Shown: positions 43,856 through 54,080, counted from the first letter of the stretch. The stretch is 64,000 nt of DNA from Colwellia psychrerythraea (GCA_002163005.1 MAAF01000040.1:1-64000); one strand, 5' to 3'. The notes: a model not told the origin generated them from the letters alone. Made by a program: numbers and translations.

Positions 43856-44353
43856 TCATAAACGCTGACTAGTGAAGTCGACAAAAAATGTTTGCGTTTT
43901 ATCTTCCAATTCCACGGTTATCCACAAACGCCACACCATCTGTTCTTCACTACAGTTAGCCAATAAGCTTTGTGCTAAATAAACGTTGTCTTTGTCTGTT
44001 GACTCAAAAAAGACTGGCACCTTACCCATAAACATATCCCTACCCTCAAGATAAGCGGATACTTTAGTAATACTTTGTATCGCATTTTGCTGAGAAATTT
44101 CTGCTAACTCAATAAAAAAAGGTAGTTCTGTTTTAACCTTGTCTGATAATTGATGTTGAGAAAACTTAACATTAAAGAGAGCTAACTCTGTATTGATTTC
44201 GCATTGACTCTGGCTATCAATACATTGTGCAACTAACGCACTAACAATACTTACAGAGCTCTGTTCACTTACTGGTTTACAGGCACTAATGAGTAATAAA
44301 AAACCGACCAAGGAGAACTGTTTTAACACGTTATTAAACCTTTTATCACTCAC
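43856..44353 (-). CDS. Hypothetical lipoprotein
   Basis: A 165-residue protein with a type II signal: a hydrophobic run (FSLVGFLLLISAC) ends in a lipobox Cys at residue 25. The rest (about 140 residues) is predicted as a small soluble domain with paired Cys residues (AQCIDSQSQCEI) and later WRLWITVELEDKTQTFFVDF. I do not recognise a family. It is convergent to mltD and transcribed away from the FNR-like gene. Membrane-anchored and periplasmic location are inferred. Confidence 0.7.
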   Translation of the reverse strand: MSDKRFNNVLKQFSLVGFLLLISACKPVSEQSSVSIVSALVAQCIDSQSQCEINTELALFNVKFSQHQLSDKVKTELPFFIELAEISQQNAIQSITKVSAYLEGRDMFMGKVPVFFESTDKDNVYLAQSLLANCSEEQMVWRLWITVELEDKTQTFFVDFTSQRL

Positions 44354-44528
44354 TGAAAAATCTACCTTTTTACTGCAAAGTTGTTATTATCCACTAACGC
44401 CAGTAAACTAGCTACCCTAAGTTTTGGCTAATTAATACCAATCAATCGCCTTTTTTTGAAAATTTATACCCATTAACCATCGAGTATTTACTTAACTTTA
44501 ATTGGCATAAAATACTCGTTGTAAGTAA

Positions 44529-45314
44529 ATGACCTCATCTAATAAATCGACAAAGAAGAATACTGCACAGCAAAAACATCCTCGTTACGTTGATTGCGAC
44601 AATTGCTCGATGCAAGCGATTTGCCAACCAATTGGCTCTGATAATCAGTCTATTGATTTAACCAAGAACTATCTAACTAGACGTGTTGAAGTTAGCACTG
44701 AACAAAGTTCATCACAGCCGCTAAATCAATCGACTGGTGCTACATTGTTTGAACAAGCTAGACCACTAACCGCTATATTCGCGGTATGTTCAGGGACCTT
44801 TAAGTTATGTCAGAGAAATGATGAGGGTATTGAAAGAGTTGTTGGTTTTAGGTTTCCTGGTGAACTGATGGGTGAAGATGCTTTATTTTTAGAAGCTTAT
44901 AACTACAGTGCAGTTGCCTTAGGTGATAACTCAGTTTGTGAGGTTTTGGTAGACTCGCTTTCAGCCTGTTCGCAATTAGCACCTGAGTTACAGCAAAACT
45001 TAATTCAGTTATTAACCAAACAAAGCTACGAACAGCAGCAAAATTCTCAAGCTATAATAGGTAAAAAATCTGCTGATTGCTTACTAGCCGCATTTTTACT
45101 CAACATTTGCCAGCGCAATGCTAAACATTCAGGCAATGAAACAGAAATAGAGTTAACTATTAGTCGTCAGGATATTGCCTGCTTCTTAGGTATGCGTCGT
45201 GAAACTTTGAGTCGATTGTTATCGAAATTCCAATATGAACAACTAATTAGCCTCAATGGAAGGCAATTAACCTTATTATCAATAAACCACTTAAAGCAGC
45301 TTGCAAATCAATAA
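44529..45314 (+). CDS. FNR-like transcription regulator, paralogue 1
   Basis: A 261-residue Crp/Fnr regulator. It has the FNR cysteine pattern CDNCSMQAIC (C23, C26, C32) and a fourth Cys at 137 (NSVCEVL), as needed for an oxygen-labile 4Fe-4S cluster. A 45-residue hydrophilic insert follows the N-terminal Cys cluster. The C-terminal helix-turn-helix has RRETLSRLLSKF with the Glu, Ser and Arg that contact TTGAT half-sites in FNR. It is immediately upstream of the ccoN promoter, which has a perfect FNR box. The second FNR gene (53361) is at the other end of the cbb3 cluster; this one is the more divergent. Confidence 0.88.
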   Translation: MTSSNKSTKKNTAQQKHPRYVDCDNCSMQAICQPIGSDNQSIDLTKNYLTRRVEVSTEQSSSQPLNQSTGATLFEQARPLTAIFAVCSGTFKLCQRNDEGIERVVGFRFPGELMGEDALFLEAYNYSAVALGDNSVCEVLVDSLSACSQLAPELQQNLIQLLTKQSYEQQQNSQAIIGKKSADCLLAAFLLNICQRNAKHSGNETEIELTISRQDIACFLGMRRETLSRLLSKFQYEQLISLNGRQLTLLSINHLKQLANQ

Positions 45315-45515
45315 TAAACTTCGAGCAAACCGTTAAATAACTCTGCTATTTAATTCTATCAAAAAGTCTCTAAGTAAGGTGCCCTCTATCTCTGGTAATA
45401 TTTATCAAAGGATAAAAAGTGAAAGTTGTTAAATCTTTGCTAACTCATTGAGTTACTTTTATCTTTTCATTGCTCAATTAATATCCACATACAATTTAAG
45501 GACAATAATCTTTTA

Positions 45516-45529
45516 TTGATCTACATCAA
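45516..45529 (+). promoter_or_regulatory. FNR box upstream of ccoN
   Basis: TTGATCTACATCAA matches the FNR consensus TTGAT-N4-ATCAA exactly. It lies 217 bp before the ccoN ATG, in the 431-bp gap 45315-45745 which holds no gene. Confidence 0.8.
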
Positions 45530-45610
45530 ATTTAAACGCGCATAGTTGTTGATTTATATCCTTGCCAAAGGGTAAAATCGCTGGGATTTAGACACATTTG
45601 CTTACACGGA

Positions 45611-45626
45611 TGTGACATATATCACA
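45611..45626 (+). promoter_or_regulatory. CRP-type site upstream of ccoN
   Basis: TGTGACATATATCACA is a perfect TGTGA-N6-TCACA palindrome, the CRP consensus. It lies 120 bp before ccoN and 82 bp after the FNR box. Either CRP or another Crp/Fnr protein could use it. Confidence 0.7.
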
Positions 45627-45745
45627 GCTCATAGAGCAAACACACAGAGTTAGTATGAATTGTGTCCTATATCTAAGACTTTTCATGTTTAGGTATTACA
45701 GCAAGAAATACTATCGATTAACAATAACACTGCGGAATCCTTAAC

Positions 45746-47170
45746 ATGACCACAAGTAATACGTCAGCAGTAGACTACAACTTCGATGTTGTACGTCAGT
45801 TTACTGTAATGACTGTAATCTGGGGAATCGTAGGTACACTAGTAGGTGTACTTATCGCGGCACAATTAATTTGGCCTGCGTTAAATTTTGATACACCTTG
45901 GTTAACCTACTCCCGTCTTCGTCCACTTCATACCAATGCTGTAATTTTTGCTTTTGGTACAAGTGCTTTATTTGCCACGTCTTATTACGTTGTGCAACGT
46001 ACCTGTCAAACGCGACTATTTGGCGGTAAGTTAGCAGCCTTTACCTTTTGGGGGTGGCAAGCTGTTATTGTTGCAGCGGCTATCTCGTTACCTTTAGGTT
46101 ACACTTCTTCAAAAGAGTACGCCGAGCTAGAATGGCCAATCGACATTCTTATTGCTGTCGTTTGGGTTTCATACGCCATCGTCTTCTTTGGTACCTTAGT
46201 TAAGCGTAAAACTTCGCATATTTACGTAGCTAACTGGTTCTTTGGTGGTTTTATTGTTACCGTTGCTGTGTTGCATATCGGTAACTCAATGGTTATACCT
46301 GTTTCGGCAATGAAATCATACTCTCTTTATTCTGGTGCAATTGATGCCATGATGCAGTGGTGGTATGGACATAATGCCGTTGGTTTCTTATTAACCGCTG
46401 GTTTCTTGGGTATGATGTACTACTTCGTACCAAAACAAGCTGAACGTCCTGTATACTCTTACCGTTTATCTATTGTTCATTTCTGGGCATTAGTTTCTTT
46501 ATATATTTGGGCTGGTCCTCACCACTTACATTACACTGCACTTCCTGATTGGGCTCAGTCAGTAGGTATGGTGATGTCTATCGTGTTATTCCTTCCTTCA
46601 TGGGGTGGTATGATCAACGGTATCATGACGCTTTCTGGTGCATGGCATAAACTTCGCAGTGATCCTATTTTACGTTTCTTGATTGTTTCATTATCTTTCT
46701 ACGGTATGTCTACCTTTGAAGGTCCAATGATGGCAATTAAATCAGTTAATGCGTTATCTCATTATACTGATTGGACTGTTGGTCACGTACACTCTGGTGC
46801 CCTAGGTTGGGTTGCTATGGTTTCAATTGGTGCAATGTACCACTTAATCCCAATCTTGTTTAACCAAGGTCGCATGTACAGCATTCGCCTGATTAATGTA
46901 CACTTCTGGTTACACACTGCTGGTATCATTCTTTATATCGTAGCCATGTGGATTTCGGGTGTAATGCAAGGGTTAATGTGGAGAGCTGTAAATAGCGATG
47001 GTACATTAACATACAGCTTTGTTGAGAGTTTAACCGCTTCTTACCCATTCTATTTCATCCGCTTCTTAGGTGGTGTATTAGTGGTAGCTGGTTTCTTATT
47101 AATGGCTTACAACATGTTTAAAACAATTGGTGCTAAAGACGGAAGTCTTAAGCCTCTTGAAGTAGCTTAA
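45746..47170 (+). CDS. ccoN: cbb3-type cytochrome c oxidase subunit I
   Basis: The catalytic subunit: 474 residues, about 12-13 membrane segments, carrying low- and high-spin haem b and CuB. The metal-ligand segments are [36 protein letters not shown] (His pair to haem/CuB), [17 protein letters not shown] (CuB HH motif) and [16 protein letters not shown]. It is the first gene of a ccoNOQP operon and starts 120 bp after a CRP-type palindrome. The cbb3 oxidase works at low oxygen, which fits FNR control. Confidence 0.97.
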   Translation: MTTSNTSAVDYNFDVVRQFTVMTVIWGIVGTLVGVLIAAQLIWPALNFDTPWLTYSRLRPLHTNAVIFAFGTSALFATSYYVVQRTCQTRLFGGKLAAFTFWGWQAVIVAAAISLPLGYTSSKEYAELEWPIDILIAVVWVSYAIVFFGTLVKRKTSHIYVANWFFGGFIVTVAVLHIGNSMVIPVSAMKSYSLYSGAIDAMMQWWYGHNAVGFLLTAGFLGMMYYFVPKQAERPVYSYRLSIVHFWALVSLYIWAGPHHLHYTALPDWAQSVGMVMSIVLFLPSWGGMINGIMTLSGAWHKLRSDPILRFLIVSLSFYGMSTFEGPMMAIKSVNALSHYTDWTVGHVHSGALGWVAMVSIGAMYHLIPILFNQGRMYSIRLINVHFWLHTAGIILYIVAMWISGVMQGLMWRAVNSDGTLTYSFVESLTASYPFYFIRFLGGVLVVAGFLLMAYNMFKTIGAKDGSLKPLEVA

Positions 47171-47180
47171 GGAGAGCCAT

Positions 47181-47825
47181 ATGAAAAATTCACATGAAAA
47201 AGTTGAAAAGAACGTTGGCTTGTTCTTCTTATTTACTGTCTTTGCTATCAGCATCGGTGGTTTAGTAGAAATTACACCATTGTTTTTCCAAAAAGAATTA
47301 TCGACACCCGTTGATAACTTAAAACCTTACACTGCGCTGCAAATGGAAGGTCGTGATATTTATATCCGTGAGGGTTGTAGTAACTGTCATAGCCAAATGA
47401 TTCGTCCATTCCGTGCAGAAACAGAGCGTTACGGTCACTACAGTGTAGCTGGCGAGCACGTTTGGGAACATCCATTTTTATGGGGCTCTAAGCGTACTGG
47501 TCCTGATCTAGCGCGTGTTGGCGGTCGTTATAGCGATGATTGGCATATTGCCCATTTAACGGATCCTCGTTCAGTGGTGCCAGAGTCAAACATGCCAGCG
47601 TATAACTGGTTAAATACCAATACCCTTGATGGTGAAATTACAGGTAGGAAACTTGAAACATTTAACTTCTTAACTCGTAATCGTAGTCATAAAGATGAAA
47701 ATGGCAATGCAATTCCGCTTTATACTCAAGCAGAAATTGACGGTGCTAAAGATGCTGTAAAAGGTAAAACTGAAATGAGTGCCGTGGTTGCCTACTTGCA
47801 ATCACTTGGCCACGCATTGAAGTAA
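47181..47825 (+). CDS. ccoO: cbb3 oxidase subunit II, mono-haem cytochrome c
   Basis: A 214-residue subunit with one N-terminal membrane anchor ([19 protein letters not shown], about 13-31) and a c-type haem site [14 protein letters not shown] (C66, C69, H70). [10 protein letters not shown] supplies the axial Met. It transfers electrons from CcoP to CcoN. It starts 10 bp after ccoN. Confidence 0.96.
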   Translation: MKNSHEKVEKNVGLFFLFTVFAISIGGLVEITPLFFQKELSTPVDNLKPYTALQMEGRDIYIREGCSNCHSQMIRPFRAETERYGHYSVAGEHVWEHPFLWGSKRTGPDLARVGGRYSDDWHIAHLTDPRSVVPESNMPAYNWLNTNTLDGEITGRKLETFNFLTRNRSHKDENGNAIPLYTQAEIDGAKDAVKGKTEMSAVVAYLQSLGHALK

Positions 47826-47835
47826 GCTAAGCATC

Positions 47836-48042
47836 ATGGATTACGGAACACTTAGAGGGTTTTTTGCCCTCCTTATATTGGCGTTGTTTATTATCATCGT
47901 TGTATGGTCCTATTCAAAAAAGCGTAAAGACTCATTTGATGATGTCGCAAACTCTATTTTTGAAGAAGATAAATTAAATACGGCAGATAAAAAGCGCCAT
48001 CCCGATAAAAAAAGCAAACAGGAGACGAATAATAATGTCTAG
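47836..48042 (+). CDS. ccoQ: cbb3 oxidase subunit IV
   Basis: A 68-residue single-pass membrane protein (LRGFFALLILALFIIIVVWSYSKKRKDSFDDV) with a charged C-terminal tail. CcoQ stabilises the oxidase complex. Position between ccoO and ccoP and the typical length settle the call. It overlaps ccoP by 8 bp. Confidence 0.92.
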   Translation: MDYGTLRGFFALLILALFIIIVVWSYSKKRKDSFDDVANSIFEEDKLNTADKKRHPDKKSKQETNNNV

Positions 48043-49006
48043 CTTCTGGAATATATGGGTTTGGGTTCTTACCCTTGGCTCGTTAGTAGGTTGTTTTTTA
48101 CTACTACGTATGTGCTTAAAGAACTTTGCAGGCGTTGAAGAAGGCGAATCAATGGGTCACAGCTTTGACGGCATTGAAGAGTTAAACAACCCTTTACCTA
48201 AATGGTGGAGCACGTTTTTCTTATTAACTATCGTTTGGGCATTTGGTTATATTGCACTTTATGGTTTGGGTAATTGGACTGGCCTTTTAGGCTGGAAAAG
48301 CTCTAACCAAGGCATCCTAAACCTTGCGGAATCAAAAGCTAAAACATTAGAGTATTTAAGTAAAGACTCTGGTGTATTAGTTCAATATGACCGTGAAGTT
48401 GCCGCTGCCGATGCTAAATTTGGTCCGATTTTTGAAGCTTACGCTGCGCGTAGCATTGAAGATTTAGCAACCGATGACGAAGCATTAAAAGTAGGTCAAC
48501 GTTTGTTCATTCAAAACTGTGCGCAATGTCACGGCTCTGATGCTCACGGTACTACTGGCTTCCCTAACCTAACTGATAAAGACTGGTTATATGGCGGCAC
48601 ACCTGAAGTGATTAAAGAAACGATAATGAATGGTCGTATTGCATCGGGCATGATGGCTTGGGAAGGCGCATTAGGCGGCGACCAAGGCGTTAAAGAAGTT
48701 GCAGCTTATGTCATTAGCCTAAGTGGGCGTTCAGTTGATCCTGAACTAGCTAAAGCGGGTAAAGCTAAGTTTGCTTTATGTGCTGGTTGTCACGGTCCTG
48801 ATGGCCAAGGTAGCTTAGCATTAGGTATGCCTATGGGCGCGCCAAACTTGACAGATAATGTTTGGTTATATGGCGGTTCAAAACGTGTCATTGAAGAGTC
48901 TATCCGTAATGGTCGTGCTGGTGTTATGCCGCCATGGAAAGACATTCTTGGTGAAGAAAAAGTTCACCTAATTAGTGCTTATGTTTATAGTCTTTCTCAA
49001 GATTAA
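48035..49006 (+). CDS. ccoP: cbb3 oxidase subunit III, di-haem cytochrome c
   Basis: A 323-residue subunit with two N-terminal membrane segments (about 8-28 and 58-78) and two c-type haem sites, CAQCHG (162-167) and CAGCHG (249-254). Each is followed by a Met ligand region (GMMAWEGAL, MPPWKDIL). It accepts electrons from soluble cytochromes and passes them to CcoO. It is the last structural gene; a terminator follows at 49092. Confidence 0.96.
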   Translation: MSSFWNIWVWVLTLGSLVGCFLLLRMCLKNFAGVEEGESMGHSFDGIEELNNPLPKWWSTFFLLTIVWAFGYIALYGLGNWTGLLGWKSSNQGILNLAESKAKTLEYLSKDSGVLVQYDREVAAADAKFGPIFEAYAARSIEDLATDDEALKVGQRLFIQNCAQCHGSDAHGTTGFPNLTDKDWLYGGTPEVIKETIMNGRIASGMMAWEGALGGDQGVKEVAAYVISLSGRSVDPELAKAGKAKFALCAGCHGPDGQGSLALGMPMGAPNLTDNVWLYGGSKRVIEESIRNGRAGVMPPWKDILGEEKVHLISAYVYSLSQD

Positions 49007-49091
49007 TTAATCATAACACTGATACTGAATGCTGTAGTTTGGTCTTTGTCATTCATGACAGATTAAGCTACTATTCAACTAAAATATAAAG

Positions 49092-49124
49092 CCCTTGTTA
49101 CACTTTGTAATCAAGGGTTTTTTT
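49092..49124 (+). terminator. Intrinsic terminator after ccoNOQP
   Basis: CCCTTGTTAC (49092-49101) pairs with GTAA and TCAAGGG (49107-49117), followed by seven T residues (49118-49124). It would separate the structural operon from fixH and the assembly genes. Confidence 0.8.
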
Positions 49125-49214
49125 ATGTCTATTTACAGGCGCAAAACTAGCTGAACGTTAATAAAAAATGTATAATCCCACTCCATATTCTGTCGTCAAT
49201 ATAAGTACTTTTTT

Positions 49215-49709
49215 ATGAAAGATTCTTGGTACCGTGAGCCTTGGGCTTGGTTAGTTTTTATTCTTCCTTTTACCGCTGTTGTAGCAGGTATTGCTACTTA
49301 TATTATTGCTAACACTAACCCTGATACGTTAGTTGTTGGCGATTATTATAAAAAAGGAAAGTCAATCAATTTAGAAGTCGGTAAAGTAAAAACTGCACAG
49401 AAATTGGGTATGCGCTTTGCCCTGCAATTAAAAGGTAATGAGTTAATAATTAAACCAACGGGTATTGATAAAATTTTTCCATTACTCAATGTAAGTTTTT
49501 TTCACCCAACCCTTGAAGAAAAAGACTTTTATTTAGCGTTAACACCTGATGGTAATGGCTACTTTAGACATCAATTTGATCAAGCAGTTACTGGCAAATG
49601 GAAACTTACCTTAACTCCTTTTGAAGGTCACTGGAAAATACAAGATACCATTAGCTTACCGCAAAGTGATTTTATCGATTTAATTCCTGATCCGATCAAA
49701 GCTCAATAA
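49215..49709 (+). CDS. fixH: FixH-like cbb3 assembly protein
   Basis: A 164-residue protein with one membrane segment (WAWLVFILPFTAVVAGIATYI) and a periplasmic beta-rich domain. The N-terminal WYREPWAWLV and VVGDYYKKGKSIN are the recognisable FixH/CcoH features. It helps mature the cbb3 complex, possibly with CcoI in copper delivery. It lies between ccoP and ccoI. No ccoG (fixG) is present between them. Confidence 0.85.
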   Translation: MKDSWYREPWAWLVFILPFTAVVAGIATYIIANTNPDTLVVGDYYKKGKSINLEVGKVKTAQKLGMRFALQLKGNELIIKPTGIDKIFPLLNVSFFHPTLEEKDFYLALTPDGNGYFRHQFDQAVTGKWKLTLTPFEGHWKIQDTISLPQSDFIDLIPDPIKAQ

Positions 49710-49809
49710 GTTAAATAGCCTGAATGAGCTAAATAAGTTAGCACAATTCTAATCACTATGGTGACCATAAAACTCATCATAGTGACTCAAGCCCCCTAAG
49801 AAAGTAGCC

Positions 49810-52257
49810 ATGACCAGCAAATGTTTTCACTGTAATGAAGCCGTCCCCCGTGGAATTAACCTCTCGGTTGAAATCAGCCAAACTCAGCAGCCTATGTGCT
49901 GCATTGGCTGCCAAGCGGTAGCTCAAACTATCGTTGATAATGGCTTGACTCAATATTATGCGGTAAGAACAGAGCCAGCTCATAAAGGTCAATCTCTGGT
50001 ACCTGAACAATTACAAAAAAATAAATTACTCGATGAAGCAGTCTTACAAAGCGAATTTATTTATCAAGACAATGATTGCAAAGAAGCCATATTGACCATT
50101 GATGGTATCAGTTGCGCGGCTTGTGCTTGGCTTATCGAAATGCAACTGGATAAGTTGAAAGGTTTAGTCAAGATAAACGTTAATGCGACTAGTCAAAGAG
50201 CAACCGTTAGATGGCAAGATAATGCGTTAAAACTAAGTGATATATTACAGGCTATTGAGCATATTGGTTATCAAGCACTGCCTTTTAAAGCCAACGAAGC
50301 AGAATTAAGAAATAAAAAACAAAGCAAAGCCTTTATTAAACGTTTGGGTATCAGTGGCATCTTAATGATGCAAATCATGATGATAGCCTTTGGCCTTTAC
50401 TTTGGTGCCTTCTCTGAAATGGCTGAGCACAATAAGGTCTATCTACGCTGGGTTAGTTTCATATTGACAACCCCTATTATTATTTACGGTGCTTTGCCAT
50501 TTTATACTGGCGCGATCAAAGCGGTCAAAGCAAAACGTTTATCCATGGATGTTCCCGTTTCTATTGCCATCATTTTAGCCTTTAGCGCCAGTGCTTGGGC
50601 AACGATTACCCAACAAGGTGAGGTGTATTTTGAGTCGGTCTCCATGTTTACCTTTTTATTGCTCATCGGAAAGTTCTTAGAATTTAGAGCCCGTTCACAT
50701 GCTGCGCAAGTCTCTGCCAATTTATTAAAATTAATGCCGATGACGGCGACTAAAGTGGTTGTTTCGGGTGATAGCGATAACGCAGAATCACAAATAAAAG
50801 AAGTATTGGTTGCCGCTAAACAGCTCATCTTAGGAGATGTTGTTATTATTAAGCCAGGCGAAATTGTACCTGCTGATGGTGTCATTACTTCTGGGCTAAG
50901 CCAACTCAACGAAGCTATGCTTTCCGGCGAACAATTACCTATTAATAAAACAATTAATGATAGTGTCTTTGCTGGTACTATCAATGGCGACGGCAATATT
51001 ACCGTGCAAGTAAAACAAGCAACAAATCAATCATTTTTAAGTCAGCTCATTCGCTTAAGTGAAGAAGCTCAAGCGCACAAACCTAAAATAGCAAAACTAT
51101 CAGATAAGATTGCGCAGTATTTTGTGGCGCTGATTTTATTAACCTCCATAGCTACCGCTATTTATTGGCAGCAACACCTGCCCGAAGAAGCTTTTTGGAT
51201 AACCCTTTCTGTCCTTGTAGCGACCTGCCCTTGTGCACTTTCATTAGCAACACCTACCGCCTTAACCTGTGCGACTACACATTTAAATCGAGCAGGCATA
51301 ATGATCAAAGGTGGTCATGTTATGGAGACTGTGCCAAAAATCAACTGTTTTGCTTTTGACAAAACAGGCACCTTAACCACGGGTGAATTCACCATCAACA
51401 GCATAAAGTTAGTCAATAAAAGCTCACATTATAACCAAGAACAGATACTTGCCATTGCTGCGGCGTTAGAAGCATATTCAGAACATCCTATTGCCAAGCC
51501 ATTTGCCGAATATAGAGATTACAGCTTAACTGCTGAGCAAGTAAAAGTGCATTCTGGACAAGGTGTCACTGGTACTATAAATGCTATTGATTATGCCATT
51601 GGTAAATATGCTTGGTTAGAAAAGAGCACTTCTTTCGATGAAAGCCACGCACAATCACTTAACGTAGATTTAAGCGGTGCTAGTTGTATTTTAATGGCAA
51701 ATAAACAAATTATTGCCGCATTTTATCTTATCGATAAAATTCGTAATGAGGCATTTGAAACAATAACTAGCCTTAATAAGCAAAATAAAACGTTATTGTT
51801 ATCTGGTGATAGTCAAATTGCTTGTGACACTATTGCTCAAACATTACCCGTTAATACTGTCTTGGGTGGGCTCAGTGCTCAAAATAAAATGCAGCAAATT
51901 AAACAAGCCCAAGCACAAGGTTTTAAAGTGGCGATGACTGGTGATGGTATTAACGATTCGCCAGTTTTTGGCGCTGCCCACATTTCCATTGCAATGGGTT
52001 GTGGCGCGGATATTACTAAAAGTGGCGCAGATGTTATTTTGCTCAATAACAAACTGAGCAGCATAAATACCTTGATCGAAGTAGCTCACAAAACTCGCCG
52101 AATAATTTTACAGAATTACTTATGGGCTTTTGGTTATAATGCTATTGTATTACCGTTAGCTGTGGCAGGTTATATAACGCCTTATATGGCTGTTATTGGT
52201 ATGTCAGCTAGCTCCATTTTAGTTATTACTAACTCTTTACGTTTACTGAAAAAATAA
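49810..52257 (+). CDS. ccoI: Copper-translocating P-type ATPase for cbb3 oxidase
   Basis: An 815-residue P1B-type ATPase. An N-terminal Cys-rich domain (CFHCNEAVPRG, MCCIGCQAVAQ) precedes a heavy-metal-associated domain with GISCAACAWLIE. The transport motif is CPC in ATCPCALSLATP, the phosphorylation site is DKTGTLT, and the hinge is GDGINDSPV. CcoI exports copper across the inner membrane for insertion into CcoN and differs from CopA by the N-terminal Cys domain. It is 100 bp after fixH and followed by ccoS. Confidence 0.95.
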   Translation: MTSKCFHCNEAVPRGINLSVEISQTQQPMCCIGCQAVAQTIVDNGLTQYYAVRTEPAHKGQSLVPEQLQKNKLLDEAVLQSEFIYQDNDCKEAILTIDGISCAACAWLIEMQLDKLKGLVKINVNATSQRATVRWQDNALKLSDILQAIEHIGYQALPFKANEAELRNKKQSKAFIKRLGISGILMMQIMMIAFGLYFGAFSEMAEHNKVYLRWVSFILTTPIIIYGALPFYTGAIKAVKAKRLSMDVPVSIAIILAFSASAWATITQQGEVYFESVSMFTFLLLIGKFLEFRARSHAAQVSANLLKLMPMTATKVVVSGDSDNAESQIKEVLVAAKQLILGDVVIIKPGEIVPADGVITSGLSQLNEAMLSGEQLPINKTINDSVFAGTINGDGNITVQVKQATNQSFLSQLIRLSEEAQAHKPKIAKLSDKIAQYFVALILLTSIATAIYWQQHLPEEAFWITLSVLVATCPCALSLATPTALTCATTHLNRAGIMIKGGHVMETVPKINCFAFDKTGTLTTGEFTINSIKLVNKSSHYNQEQILAIAAALEAYSEHPIAKPFAEYRDYSLTAEQVKVHSGQGVTGTINAIDYAIGKYAWLEKSTSFDESHAQSLNVDLSGASCILMANKQIIAAFYLIDKIRNEAFETITSLNKQNKTLLLSGDSQIACDTIAQTLPVNTVLGGLSAQNKMQQIKQAQAQGFKVAMTGDGINDSPVFGAAHISIAMGCGADITKSGADVILLNNKLSSINTLIEVAHKTRRIILQNYLWAFGYNAIVLPLAVAGYITPYMAVIGMSASSILVITNSLRLLKK

Positions 52258-52347
52258 GCTAAATAGTCAACTAGGCAATGAGTTAAAAGTAAAGTGCTTC
52301 CCTACAGGCAAATTGAATAACCGAGTCAACTTAGTCATGAGTAACAT

Positions 52348-52560
52348 ATGAGTATTATTTATATCTTAATCCCTATCGCCGTTTTATTAACCGCTTTGGG
52401 TATTTACCTATTTTTCTGGGCGGTTAAAACAGAGCAGTTCGAAGACTTAGAAAAGCAAGGCATGAGTATCCTTTTTGATGATGAGCAACAGAATAAAATT
52501 ACCGAAGAAGAGCAAGAAGAAGCAATAGAAGACACTAAGCAAAGCTCAGATAACCAATGA
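52348..52560 (+). CDS. ccoS: cbb3 oxidase maturation protein CcoS
   Basis: A 70-residue single-pass membrane protein. The N-terminal IYILIPIAVLLTALGIYLFFWAV and following KTEQFEDLEKQGMSILFDD are diagnostic of CcoS, which is needed to load copper and haem into CcoN. The acidic tail is longer than some homologues. It overlaps the next gene by 4 bp. Confidence 0.93.
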   Translation: MSIIYILIPIAVLLTALGIYLFFWAVKTEQFEDLEKQGMSILFDDEQQNKITEEEQEEAIEDTKQSSDNQ

Positions 52561-53306
52561 GCTTAGATGTTTTTTCTGCCTTTATCATTGGTTTACTTGG
52601 CTCTGGTCATTGCCTAGCCATGTGTGGCGGCATCACGACTCTACTGACTTCAGCTATTAATAAACCATCAAGTCTGCCAACAACTAAAACCAGCGTGGAA
52701 GGCGATATTCCTGTCAATGTGACGACAACACCTTCTAGTTGCTCGCCGAAAACTTCTCGATTGAATCTCGTCTTCTTATATCATATTGGCCGTATTGCTA
52801 GTTATTGCTTAATTGGTGCCATTGTCGGTTTCACTGGCTCTATCGCCGCTAAAAATATAGGTTTGCCCATTGCTGGCTTACGCCTAGTTGCGGCATTCTT
52901 TCTTATTCTATTGGGTCTTTATATAGGTCAGTGGCTGTTATGGTTAAATAAGATTGAATCCTTGGGCAAAGGTTTATGGCGCTATTTATCACCTCTAGCT
53001 AAACATGTCATCCCTGTAAATTCCTCTAAAAAAGCATTGGGTTTAGGAGCTTTGTGGGGTTGGTTACCCTGTGGTTTGGTGTATTCAACACTCACTTGGG
53101 CGCTTGCAAGTGGTAGTAGTTTAACGGGGGCAACTATTATGTTTTTTTTCGGATTAGGCACTTTACCTGCACTAATCGCATTATCCCTTGGTATCGATAG
53201 CATAAAAAAACTACTAGTCAATAAAGTATTTCGAAAAATGATGGCTATTTCTCTAATTACCTACGGTATCTACAGTTTTATTGTTGCATATCAAGTAATG
53301 TTCTAA
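52557..53306 (+). CDS. UreH/SafE-type membrane protein of the cbb3 cluster
   Basis: A 249-residue inner-membrane protein with about six hydrophobic segments. The first carries GLLGSGHCLAMCGGI, whose HCxxMCGG motif is shared by the 'sulfite exporter TauE/SafE' or UreH_2 family members encoded beside ccoS in many gammaproteobacteria. WGWLPCGLVYSTLTWALASG and FFFGLGTLPALI repeat the motif pattern in the second half. The motif suggests a metal or thiol role in oxidase assembly; the exact function is not established. It overlaps ccoS by 4 bp. Confidence 0.8.
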   Translation: MSLDVFSAFIIGLLGSGHCLAMCGGITTLLTSAINKPSSLPTTKTSVEGDIPVNVTTTPSSCSPKTSRLNLVFLYHIGRIASYCLIGAIVGFTGSIAAKNIGLPIAGLRLVAAFFLILLGLYIGQWLLWLNKIESLGKGLWRYLSPLAKHVIPVNSSKKALGLGALWGWLPCGLVYSTLTWALASGSSLTGATIMFFFGLGTLPALIALSLGIDSIKKLLVNKVFRKMMAISLITYGIYSFIVAYQVMF

Positions 53307-53360
53307 TAACATATACTTGTCTTAAAGTTAGCCTAAATAGCTACGTCACAGAGTAATATC

Positions 53361-54080
53361 ATGCAAAATAAAAGTTGTCCTACAATACAACATATCAAGT
53401 GTCAAAACTGTAGTATTAGTGAGCTATGTTTACCTTTCTCTTTAAATGATAAAGAACTTGATTCTCTTGACGATATTATTGACCGAAAACGGCCTATTCA
53501 TAAGGGCGATAAAATTTTTCATGACGGTCAAGAAATGCATGCATTGTTTGCCATTCGCTCTGGCACATTCAAAACCTTTACCGTTAATGAGCAAGGTGAA
53601 GAACAAATTACCGGCTTTCATTTAGCAGGTGACTTACTTGGCTTTGATGCCATTGCTGAAAGTCAACATCCTAGTTTTGCCCAAGCACTTGAAACATCAA
53701 TGGTCTGTGAAATTCCTTATACAAACCTAGATGAGTTATCAAATACTATGCCTAAGCTTAAAAAGCAGGTATTGCGATTAATGAGTCATGAAATTAAAAC
53801 TGATCAAGAGATGTTGACGCTGCTTAATAGAAAAAATGCAGAGCAACGTGTTGCGACTTTCTTGGTGAGCTTAAGTGAGCGATACCATGCACGTGGTTTA
53901 TCATCGACCGAGTTTCGCTTAACCATGACCCGAAGTGATATTGGTAATTATATTGGCTTAACTGTTGAAACGATTAGTCGTTTATTAAATCGCTTTCATA
54001 AGAGTGGCTTAATTAAAGTTGATGGTAAGTTAATTTCGATTATTGATATCGATAAGCTTTGCGACACTGCTGCTCTATAG
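53361..54080 (+). CDS. fnr: FNR oxygen-responsive regulator (EtrA/Fnr)
   Basis: A 239-residue global regulator of anaerobic genes. The cluster ligands are in [13 protein letters not shown] (C14, C17, C23) plus C116 (SMVCEIPY); these match E. coli FNR C20, C23, C29 and C122. The helix-turn-helix [16 protein letters not shown] contains the Glu, Ser and Arg of the FNR DNA-contacting helix. It follows the cco assembly genes and precedes uspE, the same order as in Shewanella-type genomes. Together with the regulator at 44529 the window has two complete FNR-type proteins. Confidence 0.95.
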   Translation: MQNKSCPTIQHIKCQNCSISELCLPFSLNDKELDSLDDIIDRKRPIHKGDKIFHDGQEMHALFAIRSGTFKTFTVNEQGEEQITGFHLAGDLLGFDAIAESQHPSFAQALETSMVCEIPYTNLDELSNTMPKLKKQVLRLMSHEIKTDQEMLTLLNRKNAEQRVATFLVSLSERYHARGLSSTEFRLTMTRSDIGNYIGLTVETISRLLNRFHKSGLIKVDGKLISIIDIDKLCDTAAL

